This document shows, in pieces, positions 41,180 through 52,066 of a DNA stretch of 64,000 nt; the stretch's first letter is position 1, and each line of letters opens with the position of its first letter. The stretch is from Pimelobacter sp. (GTDB taxonomy: Bacteria; Actinomycetota; Actinomycetes; Propionibacteriales; Nocardioidaceae): positions 20,344 to 84,343 of the forward strand of contig NZZG01000084.1 of assembly GCA_002698575.1 (NCBI GenBank), written 5' to 3'. Made by a program: the position numbers and the translations under genes. The notes under the pieces were generated by a model that saw only the letters and a list, made by a program, of their open reading frames with translations, had not been told where the DNA came from and searched no databases.

Positions 41180-42960
41180 CGGCCCCCCAGGGCGCAGGCG
41201 TGCCGCTCCCGGACCCGCCCAGCGTGATGCCGGCCTACGCGGCCCGCGCCGCGCTCGTGGATGACTGCTGTACCTCCCTGCGAGCGGCGTGCGCCCGCCT
41301 CGACGACCTCGGCACCTTCACCTCGGGTCCCGCCCGGCTGGACGACTGGGTCGGAAGCAGCGGGGACGTCTACCGGCTTCGCACACGTGCGCTGGGGAGG
41401 CGGGCCGAGGCCATGTCGCTGGCCCTGCGGCGCGTGGCCGCGCGGGTCGAGGACCATGCCGAGACCCTCGCCGACCTCGGTGTCCTGCACGCCGACCTGG
41501 TCACGAGGAGCACCTCGCTGGCCGGGGGGATCGAGGTGCTGCGGCGCGACGTCGCGCGCGCCACGCCGGCCGGCCTCGCCTCCCTCGGACCGGTCCTGCA
41601 CGCCAGGTCCGTGGCGCTGCGCGCGAGCATCGCCGACTACGAGCACGACCGACGGCGCTGGCTGCACCGGCTGTTCGAGGAGGAGCAGGCGATGGTCGCC
41701 GCGTTCGAGAGGCTCCACTCGATGCGCCAGGTCCGGGACCGTTTCGCCGGGGTGCCGGACCCGGCCGACCGAGCCCTGCGCGACCTGCCCGCGGTGGGCA
41801 GCCCGCCCCGCGAGGCCCTCGCCTGGTGGCGCTCGCTCTCCCCGGCCGAGCGAGCCGCCCTCCTGGTGGCCGCGCCGGGGGTGCTCGGCAACCGCGACGG
41901 GCTCCCGGTGCGGGTGCGCCACCGGGCCAACGAGGTGCGGCTCGAGCGCGACCTGGCCGGGCTCAGGTCCTTGCGGGAGCGCGGCGACCTCACCGACCGC
42001 GAGAAGCAGGTGCTGCGCAACGCCGAGGCAGCAGCCGCCGCGCGCGACGAGGCCGAGCAGACCCGGGACCCGCAGACCGGTGAGCCGGTCCCGGTCCGCC
42101 TGCTGCTCTACGACCCCACCGCCTTCGGCGGCGACGGTGCCGTCGCGCTCAGCGTCGGGGACCCCGACATCGCCGACGACATCTCCGTCCTGGTGCCCGG
42201 CCTGGGCACGGACGGGGCCGACATCCCCGGCCTGACCGCACACGCCACGTCCGTCTACGAGGCCGCACGCGACGCCGACCCGGGCGCGTCGCACGCCTCG
42301 ATCGCGTGGATCGGCTACGACGCCCCCGACAACATCCCGGTCCGCGACGGGCTGGCGGCGGACGCCGCCGGCGTGGTCCGGGAGGACCTCGCCGAGCGGG
42401 GTGGCGCCGCCCTCGCCGAGGCGGTCGATGGCCTCAGAGCCTCCCGGGAGGGAGAACCCGCCGACATCACCGTGATCGGGCACAGCTACGGCTCCACCAC
42501 GGCGGGGCACGCCGCCCACGACCAGGGGCTCGCGACCGACGACCTGGTCTTCGTCGGCAGCCCGGGCGTCGGCGGCGGGGTCGACGACACCGCCGACCTC
42601 GGCATGTCGTCGCAGCACGTCTGGGCGGCAGCGAACAGCCACGACGTCGTGCCCCACCTGGCCGACCGGGGCTCGATCGACCTGGGCCTCCTGGGTGGCA
42701 TCGGGCTCGGCAACGACCCGGCGGAGGACGACTTCGGTGCGATCCGCTTCCAGGCCGAGTCGGGCAGCGGCTCGGAGACCGGCGCTCACTCGGGCTACTT
42801 CGAGGACGGCTCGGAGTCGCTCGACAACCTCGCCCACATCGTGACCGGCCAGTACGGGCTCGTCGACCGGGCGCCGGGGGTCACCGACCCCTGGTGGGGC
42901 CCGCCGAGGGACCCGGAGCTCGGCCGGAGCCCGCGCCCGGGATCGAGCCGCGCCGCGTGA
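41176..42960 (+). CDS. DUF1023-type alpha/beta hydrolase with a helical N-terminal domain
   Basis: A 594-residue protein. The N-terminal half (about 1-230) is helical, like the partner domains of type VII substrates. The C-terminal half is a DUF1023 (PF06259) hydrolase: ISVLVPGLGTDGADIPG, SIAWIGYDAPDNIPVRDG, nucleophile Ser437 in TVIGHSYGSTTAGHAA, LVFVGSPGVGGGVD, and a likely catalytic His near GAHSGYFEDGSESLDNLA. DUF1023 proteins are common in actinobacteria, often beside small WXG/EspC proteins. The enzyme may act outside the cell; no signal peptide is visible, as expected for type VII export. The start overlaps the small gene before it by 4 nt. Confidence 0.85.
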   Translation: MTAPQGAGVPLPDPPSVMPAYAARAALVDDCCTSLRAACARLDDLGTFTSGPARLDDWVGSSGDVYRLRTRALGRRAEAMSLALRRVAARVEDHAETLADLGVLHADLVTRSTSLAGGIEVLRRDVARATPAGLASLGPVLHARSVALRASIADYEHDRRRWLHRLFEEEQAMVAAFERLHSMRQVRDRFAGVPDPADRALRDLPAVGSPPREALAWWRSLSPAERAALLVAAPGVLGNRDGLPVRVRHRANEVRLERDLAGLRSLRERGDLTDREKQVLRNAEAAAAARDEAEQTRDPQTGEPVPVRLLLYDPTAFGGDGAVALSVGDPDIADDISVLVPGLGTDGADIPGLTAHATSVYEAARDADPGASHASIAWIGYDAPDNIPVRDGLAADAAGVVREDLAERGGAALAEAVDGLRASREGEPADITVIGHSYGSTTAGHAAHDQGLATDDLVFVGSPGVGGGVDDTADLGMSSQHVWAAANSHDVVPHLADRGSIDLGLLGGIGLGNDPAEDDFGAIRFQAESGSGSETGAHSGYFEDGSESLDNLAHIVTGQYGLVDRAPGVTDPWWGPPRDPELGRSPRPGSSRAA

Positions 42961-43106
42961 GCAGGTGAGTCGACACGACGGGTGCGGCGTGCCTGCGCCG
43001 AAATCCGGCCGCCCCTTCCTACGCTCGCTACCGGGACCCGCGGAATCACGCGCTCGCGGCCCCACCTTCCCCGGTCAATGCGCGTGAGCAGTGAGGCGCG
43101 CGCGCA

Positions 43107-44134
<1,028 letters not shown>

Positions 44135-44138
<4 letters not shown>

Positions 44139-45085
44139 GGCTCTCGCGCTCCCGCCGGCCCCTGGGCGCCGTACGACGCCACGACCACGAGGGCGCCGGC
44201 GACGGCCACCCGCCCCGCGCCCTGGTGCTCGCGCTGGTGCTCGCCTGCGTCAGCCTCATGCTGCTCGACCGCGGTGAGGAGTCGGCGATCGACCCGGCCC
44301 GCCGCGCCGTCGGCGAGGTCGTCGGACCGGCTCAGTCGGGGGTCTCCGCGGCCATCCGACCGGTCGTCGAGCTGCCCGACTTCTTCCGCAGCCGCGAGGA
44401 GATGCGCGCCGAGCTCGCCTCCCTCGAGGCCGAGAACGCGGGACTGCGCACCGAGGTCCGCACCTCCGACTACCGACGCAACAAGCTCGCCGAGCTCGAA
44501 GGCCTCACCAGCGCGGCGGAGGACCTCGGCTACGCGCTGCTCCCGGCCCGGGTCGTGGGACTCGGCTCGTCGCAGACCTTCACCAACACCGTCACCATCG
44601 ACGCCGGCTCCGCCTCCGGGCTGGCACCGGACATGACCGTGGTCAACAACGACGGCCTGGTCGGTCGCATCCTGCGCGTGACGCGTACCTCGGCGACCGT
44701 CCTGCTCCTCGTCGACGCCGACTCCACCGTCGGTGGTCGGATCGGGGAGAGCATGGAGCTCGGGTTCCTGCAGGGGCGCGGCGTGATCGGCGGGACCGCC
44801 CGCCTGGACCTCGAGCTGCTCGACCAGCGGCTGGTCCCCTCGAAGGGGGACACCGTCGTGACCTGGGGCAGCCTCGGTGGCGAGGGCGAGCCCAGCGGGC
44901 CGTACGTCGCCGGCGTCCCCATCGGGGAGGTGGTCTCGGTCTACTCCAGCCTGCGCGAGTCCTCGCAGCGCGCGGTGATCGACCCGTTCGTCGACTTCTC
45001 CGAGCTGGACCTCGTCGGCGTCGTGGTCCCCTCGGGCACGCGCAGCGACCGAGCCGTCGTCGAGGCCGACGGGAGCCTGCGATGA
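44135..45085 (+). CDS. mreC: Rod shape-determining protein MreC
   Basis: A 316-residue bitopic protein that scaffolds the elongasome. A membrane helix (LVLALVLACVSLMLL, about residues 32-46) is followed by a coiled coil (SREEMRAELASLEAENAGLR, about 88-110) and the beta domain with VVNNDGLVGRILRVTRTSATVLLL. It overlaps mreB and mreD by 4 nt each (ATGA), so it is coupled to both. Length is normal for actinobacteria. Confidence 0.95.
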
Positions 45086-45633
45086 GCGATCCCTCCACCC
45101 GCGGCGGCTCGGCGGCCCGGCTCGTGCTCGTCGCGGCCGCAGTCCTGGCCGCCCTCGTGCTGCAGACCACGGTCTTCCCGCACCTGGCGTGGGGTGGCGT
45201 GGTCCCCGACGTGGTCCTCCTGGTCGTGGTGGCCGCCGGCCTGGCCCGTGGTTCCCAGCACGCCATGGTGCTCGGCTTCTTCGCCGGGGCCCTGCTCGAC
45301 CTGGCTCCGCCCGCCGACCACGTCGCCGGGCGCTGGGCCCTGGCCCTGATGCTGGTGGGCTACGTCGCCGGTCAGGTGCGCCGTGAGGCGACGCCGTCGG
45401 TGGGGGTGTGCCTGGCCACCGTCGCGGCCTGCTCCTTCCTGGGGTCCTCGGTCTTCGCGCTGAGCGGGATGATCCTGCAGGACTCCGCCGCGAGCATCCC
45501 CGACCAGCTCGGCGTCGTCCTCGTCGCGGTGGTGTGGGACGTGCTGCTCGCGGCACTGCTCGCCGCGCTCGTCCTCGGACCGGCGCGCCGCGTGCGCCCC
45601 CGGACCCGGACCGACGGACTCGCGCGACGATGA
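45082..45633 (+). CDS. mreD: Rod shape-determining protein MreD
   Basis: A 183-residue membrane protein with about five hydrophobic helices (LVLVAAAVLAALVLQTTVFP, GGVVPDVVLLVVVAAGLA, MVLGFFAGALLDLAPP and two later). It works with MreC and RodA in cell elongation. The call rests on position and topology because MreD is weakly conserved. Overlaps of 4 nt on both sides (ATGA) tie it to mreC and the PBP2 gene. Confidence 0.92.
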   Translation: MSDPSTRGGSAARLVLVAAAVLAALVLQTTVFPHLAWGGVVPDVVLLVVVAAGLARGSQHAMVLGFFAGALLDLAPPADHVAGRWALALMLVGYVAGQVRREATPSVGVCLATVAACSFLGSSVFALSGMILQDSAASIPDQLGVVLVAVVWDVLLAALLAALVLGPARRVRPRTRTDGLARR

Positions 45634-47804
45634 GGGCACTCGTGAGCCCCGGTGGGGCCGGCGGCGAGGGGTCCACCGGGCGCCTCCGCATCCTGGTCAT
45701 CCAGGCGCTGGTCTTCTCGCTCTTCGCCACCCTCCTGGTGCGCCTCTACTACCTCCAGGTGGTCGCCGGCGACGAGTACCAGGGCCGTGCGGCAGCGCAG
45801 TCCGTGCGCGAGATCGTGCTGCAGCCCTCCCGGGGGCTCATCGTCGACGACCAGGGCCGACCGCTTGTCGCCAACCGGTTGTCGTGGGTCGTCTCGCTCG
45901 ACCGGACGCTGCTCGGCAAGTTCAGCGAGCGCAAGCGCGACAAGCTCCTCGACCGGGTCGCCGACGTCGTCGACGTGCGCCCCGCACGCATCGACAAGCG
46001 CCTGGTCTCCTGCGGCGAGGAGGGATCCCAGGCAGGCGTGTGCTGGAACGGCTCGCCCTACCAGCCCGTCCCGATCGCGTTCGACCTCGACCAGGCGCAG
46101 GCCCAGCGCATCCGCGAGGAGCCCGAGGACTACCCGGGCGTCATCGTGGAGCAGCAGAGCGTGCGCGACTACCCCGAGCCCTTCGGCATCAACGCCGCCC
46201 ACCTGCTGGGCTACCTGAGCCCGATCACCTCCGACGAGCTCGACCGGGCGGAGTCCGACGGGGACCGCTCCGTCAACGGCGCCTCCACCGTCGGACGGGC
46301 GGGACTGGAGCAGCAGTACGACGCCTGGTTGCGCGGGATGCCCGGCTACCGCGAGGTCTCGGTCGACTCGATGGGCCGCGTCATCGGCGACGAGGGCGAG
46401 GTGGAGGCCCAGCCCGGCGACACGTTGGTGACCTCGCTCGATGCGAAGGTGCAGGCCACCGTCGAGAAGCAGCTCGCCGAGACGATCGCGACCGCGCGTC
46501 AGACCCGGGACTCGGTCACGGGTCGCAACTACGTCGCGGACGCCGGGGCCGCGGTCGTCCTGGAGGCCGACACCGGTCGCGTGGTCGCGATGGCCAGCCA
46601 GCCGACGTACGACCCCTCGGTCTGGGTGGGCGGCATCTCCAAGAACGAGCTCGCCGAGCTCTACTCCGAGGAGGCCGGCCTGCCGCTGCTGGGCCGCGCG
46701 ACGCAGGGTCAGTTCGCGCCGGGATCGACCTGGAAGCCCTTCATGACCGCGGGGGCGCTGACGAACGGCTACGGCACCGACACCCGGCTCGACTGCTCGT
46801 CCTCGGTGCAGGTGGGCAACCGTGCCTTCAAGAACTACGAGTCCGGCGCCTACGGCTACATCGGCTTCGACAAGGCGCTCGAGGTCAGCTGCAACACCTT
46901 CTTCTACCGGATCGGCCTCGACTACTGGCAGCGCTTCGGCAGCGACGTGGCCGACGTGGACGCCCGGGACCCACTCGTCGAGGAGGCCCAGGAGTTCGGC
47001 TTCGGAGCCGAGACCGGGGTCGACCTGCCCGGCGAAGCCTCCGGCCGGATCGCCGACCGTCAGTGGAAGCGGGACTACTTCGAGTCGCAGAAGGACTACT
47101 ACTGCTCCATCGCCGACAAGCCGCGCGACGCCCCGTCCAACCGGGACCTGTCCGACTTCGTCTACAAGTTCGCGGGCGAGTTCTGCGTGGAGGGCTTCGC
47201 CTACCGGGCCGGGGACGCGGTCAACTTCGCGATCGGGCAGGGCGACACGATCGTCACGCCGCTGCAGCTCGCACGGGGCTACGCGGCCATCGCCAACGGC
47301 GGGACCCTCTACGAGCCCCGCATCGGGACGGCGATCGTCGCCGCGGACGGCACGGTGATCAGGAGGATCAAGCCGAAGGTCAGCGGCACCGTGGACCTGC
47401 CGCCGGGCATCGACGGCTACATCGACGAGGCGCTGCAGGGCGTGAGCCGCCAGGGCACCATGTCGTGGCGACTCGGTGGCTTCCCGCTCGACGAGGTGCC
47501 GATCCGGTCCAAGACCGGCTCGGCCGAGGTCTACGGCAAGCAGTCGACCTCGTGGGTCGCGTCGTACTCCGACGACTACGTCGTGGTGATGATGGTCAGC
47601 CAGGGCGGCACCGGCTCCGGCACGTCCGGCCCCGCGGTCCGGGCGATCTGGGAGGCGCTCTACGGCATCGAGGGCGAGGACGTGCTGCCGGCCAGGGCCG
47701 CGATCCCCGGCACGACGTTGCCCGACCGCCTGCCCGTCTTCCAGCGCAACGGCTCGATCCTGCCGCCCGCGCTGGGCCCGCGCGAGAAGGAGAGTGGATC
47801 CTGA
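45630..47804 (+). CDS. mrdA: Penicillin-binding protein 2 (elongation transpeptidase)
   Basis: A 724-residue class B PBP. The N-terminal anchor (ILVIQALVFSLFATLLVRLYYL, about 21-42) leads to the dimerisation domain and the transpeptidase. Catalytic motifs are SxxK at Ser366 (PGSTWKPF), SxN at Ser420 (VSCNTFF) and KTG at Lys628 (SKTGSAEVYG). The transpeptidase cross-links peptidoglycan during elongation with RodA, which follows with a one-base overlap (TGATG). The C-terminal tail is longer than usual, with no recognisable motif. Confidence 0.96.
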   Translation: MRALVSPGGAGGEGSTGRLRILVIQALVFSLFATLLVRLYYLQVVAGDEYQGRAAAQSVREIVLQPSRGLIVDDQGRPLVANRLSWVVSLDRTLLGKFSERKRDKLLDRVADVVDVRPARIDKRLVSCGEEGSQAGVCWNGSPYQPVPIAFDLDQAQAQRIREEPEDYPGVIVEQQSVRDYPEPFGINAAHLLGYLSPITSDELDRAESDGDRSVNGASTVGRAGLEQQYDAWLRGMPGYREVSVDSMGRVIGDEGEVEAQPGDTLVTSLDAKVQATVEKQLAETIATARQTRDSVTGRNYVADAGAAVVLEADTGRVVAMASQPTYDPSVWVGGISKNELAELYSEEAGLPLLGRATQGQFAPGSTWKPFMTAGALTNGYGTDTRLDCSSSVQVGNRAFKNYESGAYGYIGFDKALEVSCNTFFYRIGLDYWQRFGSDVADVDARDPLVEEAQEFGFGAETGVDLPGEASGRIADRQWKRDYFESQKDYYCSIADKPRDAPSNRDLSDFVYKFAGEFCVEGFAYRAGDAVNFAIGQGDTIVTPLQLARGYAAIANGGTLYEPRIGTAIVAADGTVIRRIKPKVSGTVDLPPGIDGYIDEALQGVSRQGTMSWRLGGFPLDEVPIRSKTGSAEVYGKQSTSWVASYSDDYVVVMMVSQGGTGSGTSGPAVRAIWEALYGIEGEDVLPARAAIPGTTLPDRLPVFQRNGSILPPALGPREKESGS

Positions 47805-48979
47805 TGCAGACCTCGGCCCTGACCCGACGCCCCGGCATGGACTGGCTCCTGCTCCTGTCGGTCCTCGCGCTCAGCGTCCTGGGCTGCCTGCTCGTCTGGT
47901 CGGCGACGAGCGCGCGCAGCGACCTGACCGGCGGCGACCCGCGGGCGTTCCTGGAGAAGCAGATCGTCAACGTCGCCCTCGGCCTCGCCCTGCTGATCCT
48001 CGTCCTGGCGACCGACCACCGGTGGGTGCGGATCGTGGCGCCGCTGGTCTACCTGGCCTCGATCGGCGGCCTGGTGCTGGTCCTCACCATGGGCACCGTC
48101 ATCAACGGTTCCCGCTCCTGGTTGATGCTGGGCGGTCTGTCCATCCAGCCGTCGGAGTTCGCCAAGCTGGCCGTGGTGATCGGCATGGCCCTGGTCGTGG
48201 CCGAGCGTGCCGAGGGTCGCTGGCGGCCCCGCGTGGGGAGCGTCGACGTGATCGCCATGCTGGCCATCGCGGCGGTGCCCACCGCGTTGATCCTGATGCA
48301 GCCCGACCTCGGCACGATGCTGGTGCTGGCGGCCACGGTCTTCGGGGTCCTGGCGGCCGCCGGCGCGCCGCGTCGCTGGCTGGCCGTGGTCGCGGTGTCC
48401 GCGGTGCTCGCCGCGGGGACCGCCATCCGCGCCGGCGTGCTCAAGCAGTACCAGGTCGACCGCTTCCTGGCCTTCACCAACCCGGACCTCGACCCCCGGG
48501 GCGCGGGCTACAACGTCGAGCAGGCCCGGATCGCGGTCGGGAACGGCGGCTGGTTCGGCAATGGACTGCTGCACGGCTCGCAGACGCGGTCCGGCTTCGT
48601 GCCGGAGCAGCACACCGACTTCGTCTTCACCGTCGCCGGCGAGGAGCTCGGCCTGGTCGGCTCGGCGCTGATCATCGCCCTGCTCGGCGTCGTGCTGTGG
48701 CGCGCGCTGACGATCGCGGTCCGGACCGACGACGTCTTCGGCCGCGTGGCCGCCGCCGGGATCGCCTGCTGGTTCGGTTTCCAGGCCTTCCAGAACATCG
48801 GCATGTGCCTGGGCATCATGCCGGTCACCGGCGTGCCCCTCCCGTTCGTGTCGTACGGCGGCAGCTCGATGTTCGCGGGCATGCTCGCGGTGGGCCTGCT
48901 GCTCAACATCTCGCGGAGGGCCGCCGTGGCGCCGGCCGCGAGGATGCAGCCGGCCAAGCGGGTCCTGGTCCGCGCCTGA
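47804..48979 (+). CDS. rodA: Peptidoglycan glycosyltransferase RodA
   Basis: A 391-residue SEDS-family membrane protein with about ten helices. It polymerises lipid II during elongation, working with PBP2. Markers are GLSIQPSEFAKLAVVIGMAL, LILMQPDLGTMLVLAATV, the long external loop with NVEQARIAVGNGGWFGNGL, FVPEQHTDFVFTVAGEELG and PVTGVPLPFVSYGGSSMFAG. It starts one base into the PBP2 stop. The convergent phosphatase gene ends 19 nt away; no hairpin terminator separates them. Confidence 0.95.
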   Translation: MQTSALTRRPGMDWLLLLSVLALSVLGCLLVWSATSARSDLTGGDPRAFLEKQIVNVALGLALLILVLATDHRWVRIVAPLVYLASIGGLVLVLTMGTVINGSRSWLMLGGLSIQPSEFAKLAVVIGMALVVAERAEGRWRPRVGSVDVIAMLAIAAVPTALILMQPDLGTMLVLAATVFGVLAAAGAPRRWLAVVAVSAVLAAGTAIRAGVLKQYQVDRFLAFTNPDLDPRGAGYNVEQARIAVGNGGWFGNGLLHGSQTRSGFVPEQHTDFVFTVAGEELGLVGSALIIALLGVVLWRALTIAVRTDDVFGRVAAAGIACWFGFQAFQNIGMCLGIMPVTGVPLPFVSYGGSSMFAGMLAVGLLLNISRRAAVAPAARMQPAKRVLVRA

Positions 48980-48998
48980 CGCAACGACCGAGCACGCC

Positions 48999-50264
48999 TC
49001 AGGGCACGTCGTCCCCGTCGCCGCTGTCGGCGGGGCGGCTTCCCCACCACTGCACGCACATGGCCGTCGCGTCGTCACTGACCCAGGCGTCGTCGCGGTC
49101 GACGAGCTGGTCGCGGATCCCGCGGACGAGCTCGGGCAGCGACCGCCCCTCCCTCGTGCTGCGACGGAGCAGGTCGAGGAGCCCGTCGACGCCGAGCAGG
49201 GCGTTGTCGAGGTCCCGGGCCTCGGTCAGCCCGTCGGTGTAGAAGACCAGGATGTCGCCGGGCTCGAGGAAGTCCTCGCACACGGTGGGGGAGCCCAGGC
49301 CGAGGCCGGTGCCCAGCGGCGGCATCGGCTCCAGCGCGAGCGAGTCGTCGACCGCGCCGGCTCGCAGCACCAGCGGCGAGGGGTGGCCGGCGCTGAGCCA
49401 GGACAGGTGACCGGTGGTGGTGTCGAGCTCGGCCAGGATCGCGGTGACGAACCGGTCGCCGCGGCCGAAGTCGGCCACCGCTGACTCCATCGCCGCGTAG
49501 GTCGCAGCCAGGTCCTGACCGCCACGCCGAGCGTTGCGGTAGGCGGTGATGGCGACCGTCGAGGTGAGCGCGGCGTCGAAGCCGTGCCCCATCGCGTCGA
49601 GGACCGCCAGGTGGGTGGTGTCACCGTTGACGGCGTAGTCGTAGGCGTCACCGCCGGTGGAGTAGCCCGGCTCGAGCAGGGCGGTGATGACGACCTCCTG
49701 GGTGGAGTGCGTCGACGGGGGGAGCAGCGACTCCAGCAGCTCGGCGCCCAGGGCCATCTCCTGGGTGCGGCGCGACTGGTGCAGCTCATCGCCGAAGTGG
49801 CTCTTGGCCAGCACCGCCTGCGCGATCGTGCGGGCCACCTCGCCGGCGGTCCCCAGCAGCGCCTCCCCGTCCCGGTCGGGACGCCCCGACACGACCAGCT
49901 CCAGCACCCCGATGCGTTGAAGCCCGTGGCTGACGGGTGCTCGGAGGGTGAGCTCGCCGGGGGCCGGCCCAGGCGTGGCCGTGGCCGTGGCGGAGACGTA
50001 GCAGTCGCCCACCGGGTTGCCGGTCACCGGAAGGACCGGGCGTCGGGGGGAGCGTCGCGAGACCTCGCCCTGCAGGTCCGACTCCTCGAGGTTGACCAGG
50101 TAGAGCACGACCTCGCGGGCCTCGAGCACCCGCTGGAGCTCCTCGATGGCCAGGTCCGCGACGTCGGAGGGGCGGCAGGCGTCGAGGCGTCGGACGAGCG
50201 ACGCGATCAGGTCGGCGCGCTCGGCCGGACCGTGGGGGGCGGGCGTCACATCCGCATTCTTCAT
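48999..50264 (-). CDS. SpoIIE-type PP2C phosphatase with a GAF-like N terminus
   Basis: A 421-residue soluble phosphatase. Residues about 10-170 resemble a GAF sensor (RADLIASLVRRLDACRPSDVADLAIEEL; LQRIGVLELVVSGRPDRD). A linker helix (HQSRRTQEMALGAELLESLLPP) precedes the SpoIIE domain: GYSTGGDAYDYAVNGD, LAVLDAMGHGFDAALTSTVAI, SWLSAGHPSPLV and ILVFYTDGLTEARD. It probably dephosphorylates an anti-anti-sigma factor. ATG 50264 is chosen because GAGGG lies about 8 nt upstream; the frame extends further but without a family-like start. It is divergent from the transporter gene. Confidence 0.9.
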   Translation of the reverse strand: MKNADVTPAPHGPAERADLIASLVRRLDACRPSDVADLAIEELQRVLEAREVVLYLVNLEESDLQGEVSRRSPRRPVLPVTGNPVGDCYVSATATATPGPAPGELTLRAPVSHGLQRIGVLELVVSGRPDRDGEALLGTAGEVARTIAQAVLAKSHFGDELHQSRRTQEMALGAELLESLLPPSTHSTQEVVITALLEPGYSTGGDAYDYAVNGDTTHLAVLDAMGHGFDAALTSTVAITAYRNARRGGQDLAATYAAMESAVADFGRGDRFVTAILAELDTTTGHLSWLSAGHPSPLVLRAGAVDDSLALEPMPPLGTGLGLGSPTVCEDFLEPGDILVFYTDGLTEARDLDNALLGVDGLLDLLRRSTREGRSLPELVRGIRDQLVDRDDAWVSDDATAMCVQWWGSRPADSGDGDDVP

Positions 50265-50354
50265 CAGGGGCGTCCCTCGCGGACGGAGAACCCCGGGAGA
50301 TCCCCTCCGTTCGGGTTGTCGGGTCGACACGTCGAGCCCCTAGAGTGGTTGCCG

Positions 50355-52025
50355 ATGACAACCACGCCGCGCCCCGAACCCACGCCGGAGACCCACTCGG
50401 GCGAGTACTCCCACGCCCAGATCCTCACCATCCTCTCCGGCCTGATGCTCGGCATGTTCCTCGGCGCGCTCGACCAGACGATCGTCAGCACGTCGATCCG
50501 GACCATCGCCGACGACCTCGAGGGGCTGTCCATCCAGGCCTGGGTGACCACGGCCTACCTGATCACCGCGACGATCACCACGCCGATCTACGGCAAGCTC
50601 GGCGATCTCTACGGCCGCAAGAAGCTCTTCATGTTCGCGATCACGGTCTTCATCGCGGGCTCCGCGCTGTGCTCATTCGCGACCTCGATGCCCCAGCTCG
50701 CGGCGTTCCGCGCCTTCCAGGGCCTCGGTGCGGGCGGCCTGTTCACGCTGGTGCTGGCGATCATCGGCGACATCGTCTCCCCCCGGGAACGGGCCAAGTA
50801 CACCGGCTACTTCATGGCCGTCTTCGGCACCTCGAGCGTGCTCGGGCCGTTGGTGGGCGGGTTCTTCGCGGGCCGCTCGGACCTGTTGGGGCTCACCGGG
50901 TGGCGATGGGTCTTCCTGGTCAACGTGCCGATCGGGATCGCCGCGCTGGTCGTCGTCTTCCGGACGCTGCACGTGCACACCACGCCCGCCCGCGACGTCC
51001 GCATCGACTGGTACGGCGCCGCCGCCCTGGTCACGATGCTGGTGCCGGTCCTCACCGTCGCCGAGCAGGGCCGGGAGTGGGGCTGGACCGACCCGCGCTC
51101 GCTGGTCTGCTACGTGATCGGCGCCATCGGCTTCGCGGCCTTCGTCATCGCCGAGCGGGCGATGGGCGACGCCGCCCTGATCCCGCCCAAGCTCTTCAGG
51201 ATCCGGGCGGCCGTGGTGACCGTCGCGGCGAGCGTCGTCGTCGGGGTGGCGATGTTCGGCGGGATCATGCTGCTGCCCCTCTACATGCAGATCGTGCACG
51301 GCGCCTCGCCCACCGAGTCCGGCCTGCTCATGCTCCCGATGGTCGCCGGGATGATGATCGCCTCCATCGGTTCCGGCCGGGTCATCTCGCGCACGGGGCA
51401 GGTGCGGACCTTCCCCATCGTCGGCTCGGTCCTGATCACGGTCTCGCTGGTGCTGCTCTCCTTCACCAGCGCCGACACCGCCCTGGTGTGGGTGTCCCTG
51501 GCGATGCTGCTGCTCGGCCTCGGGCTGGGTCAGTGCATGCAACCGCTGCTGCTGACGATGCAGAGCGCCGTACCGCCCAGCGACATCGGGGTGGCGACGA
51601 GCTCGGCCACCTTCTTCCGTCAGATCGGCGGCACGGTGGGGGTCGCGGTCTTCCTCTCCGTCCTCTTCGGCACCGTCGGTGGCAACATCTCGACGGCCTT
51701 CGCCGAGGAGTCGCAGACCCCGGCGTTCCAGGCGGCCGCCGCTGCGGCCGAGCCCGGCTCGCTCGACGCCCGCGTGGTCGCCGGTGACCCCGAGGTCGTC
51801 CAGTCGGTCCAGGACGACTCCTCGATCATCGAGGAGCTCGACCCGGTCCTCGCGCACCCGTTCAAGGCCGGCTTCGCCGAGTCGATGGACCGGGTCTTCC
51901 TGCTCGCTGCCGGTGCCGGCCTGATCGCCTTCCTGATCCTGCTGCTGATGCCCACGGTCGAGCTCCGGGCGACCTCGGCATCCGCGGCGGCGCGCGCCAC
52001 GGCGCCCGCAGCCGAGCACGACTGA
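50355..52025 (+). CDS. DHA2-family MFS drug exporter (EmrB/QacA type)
   Basis: A 556-residue transporter with about 14 membrane helices. The DHA2 signatures are LGALDQTIVSTSIRTIADDL in helix 1, GKLGDLYGRKKLFM in the first loop and GPLVGGFFAG in helix 5. The extracellular segment near the end (EESQTPAFQAAAAAAEPG) is typical. It probably exports drugs or hydrophobic compounds by proton antiport; the substrate is unknown. TAGAGT (50341-50346) ends 8 nt before ATG 50355 and no Shine-Dalgarno is seen, so the mRNA is probably leaderless. No regulator gene of the usual type is adjacent. Confidence 0.93.
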   Translation: MTTTPRPEPTPETHSGEYSHAQILTILSGLMLGMFLGALDQTIVSTSIRTIADDLEGLSIQAWVTTAYLITATITTPIYGKLGDLYGRKKLFMFAITVFIAGSALCSFATSMPQLAAFRAFQGLGAGGLFTLVLAIIGDIVSPRERAKYTGYFMAVFGTSSVLGPLVGGFFAGRSDLLGLTGWRWVFLVNVPIGIAALVVVFRTLHVHTTPARDVRIDWYGAAALVTMLVPVLTVAEQGREWGWTDPRSLVCYVIGAIGFAAFVIAERAMGDAALIPPKLFRIRAAVVTVAASVVVGVAMFGGIMLLPLYMQIVHGASPTESGLLMLPMVAGMMIASIGSGRVISRTGQVRTFPIVGSVLITVSLVLLSFTSADTALVWVSLAMLLLGLGLGQCMQPLLLTMQSAVPPSDIGVATSSATFFRQIGGTVGVAVFLSVLFGTVGGNISTAFAEESQTPAFQAAAAAAEPGSLDARVVAGDPEVVQSVQDDSSIIEELDPVLAHPFKAGFAESMDRVFLLAAGAGLIAFLILLLMPTVELRATSASAAARATAPAAEHD

Positions 52026-52066
52026 CGAATCGGAGCACGGCTGGCCCGGCTCGTAGACTGGCGCGC

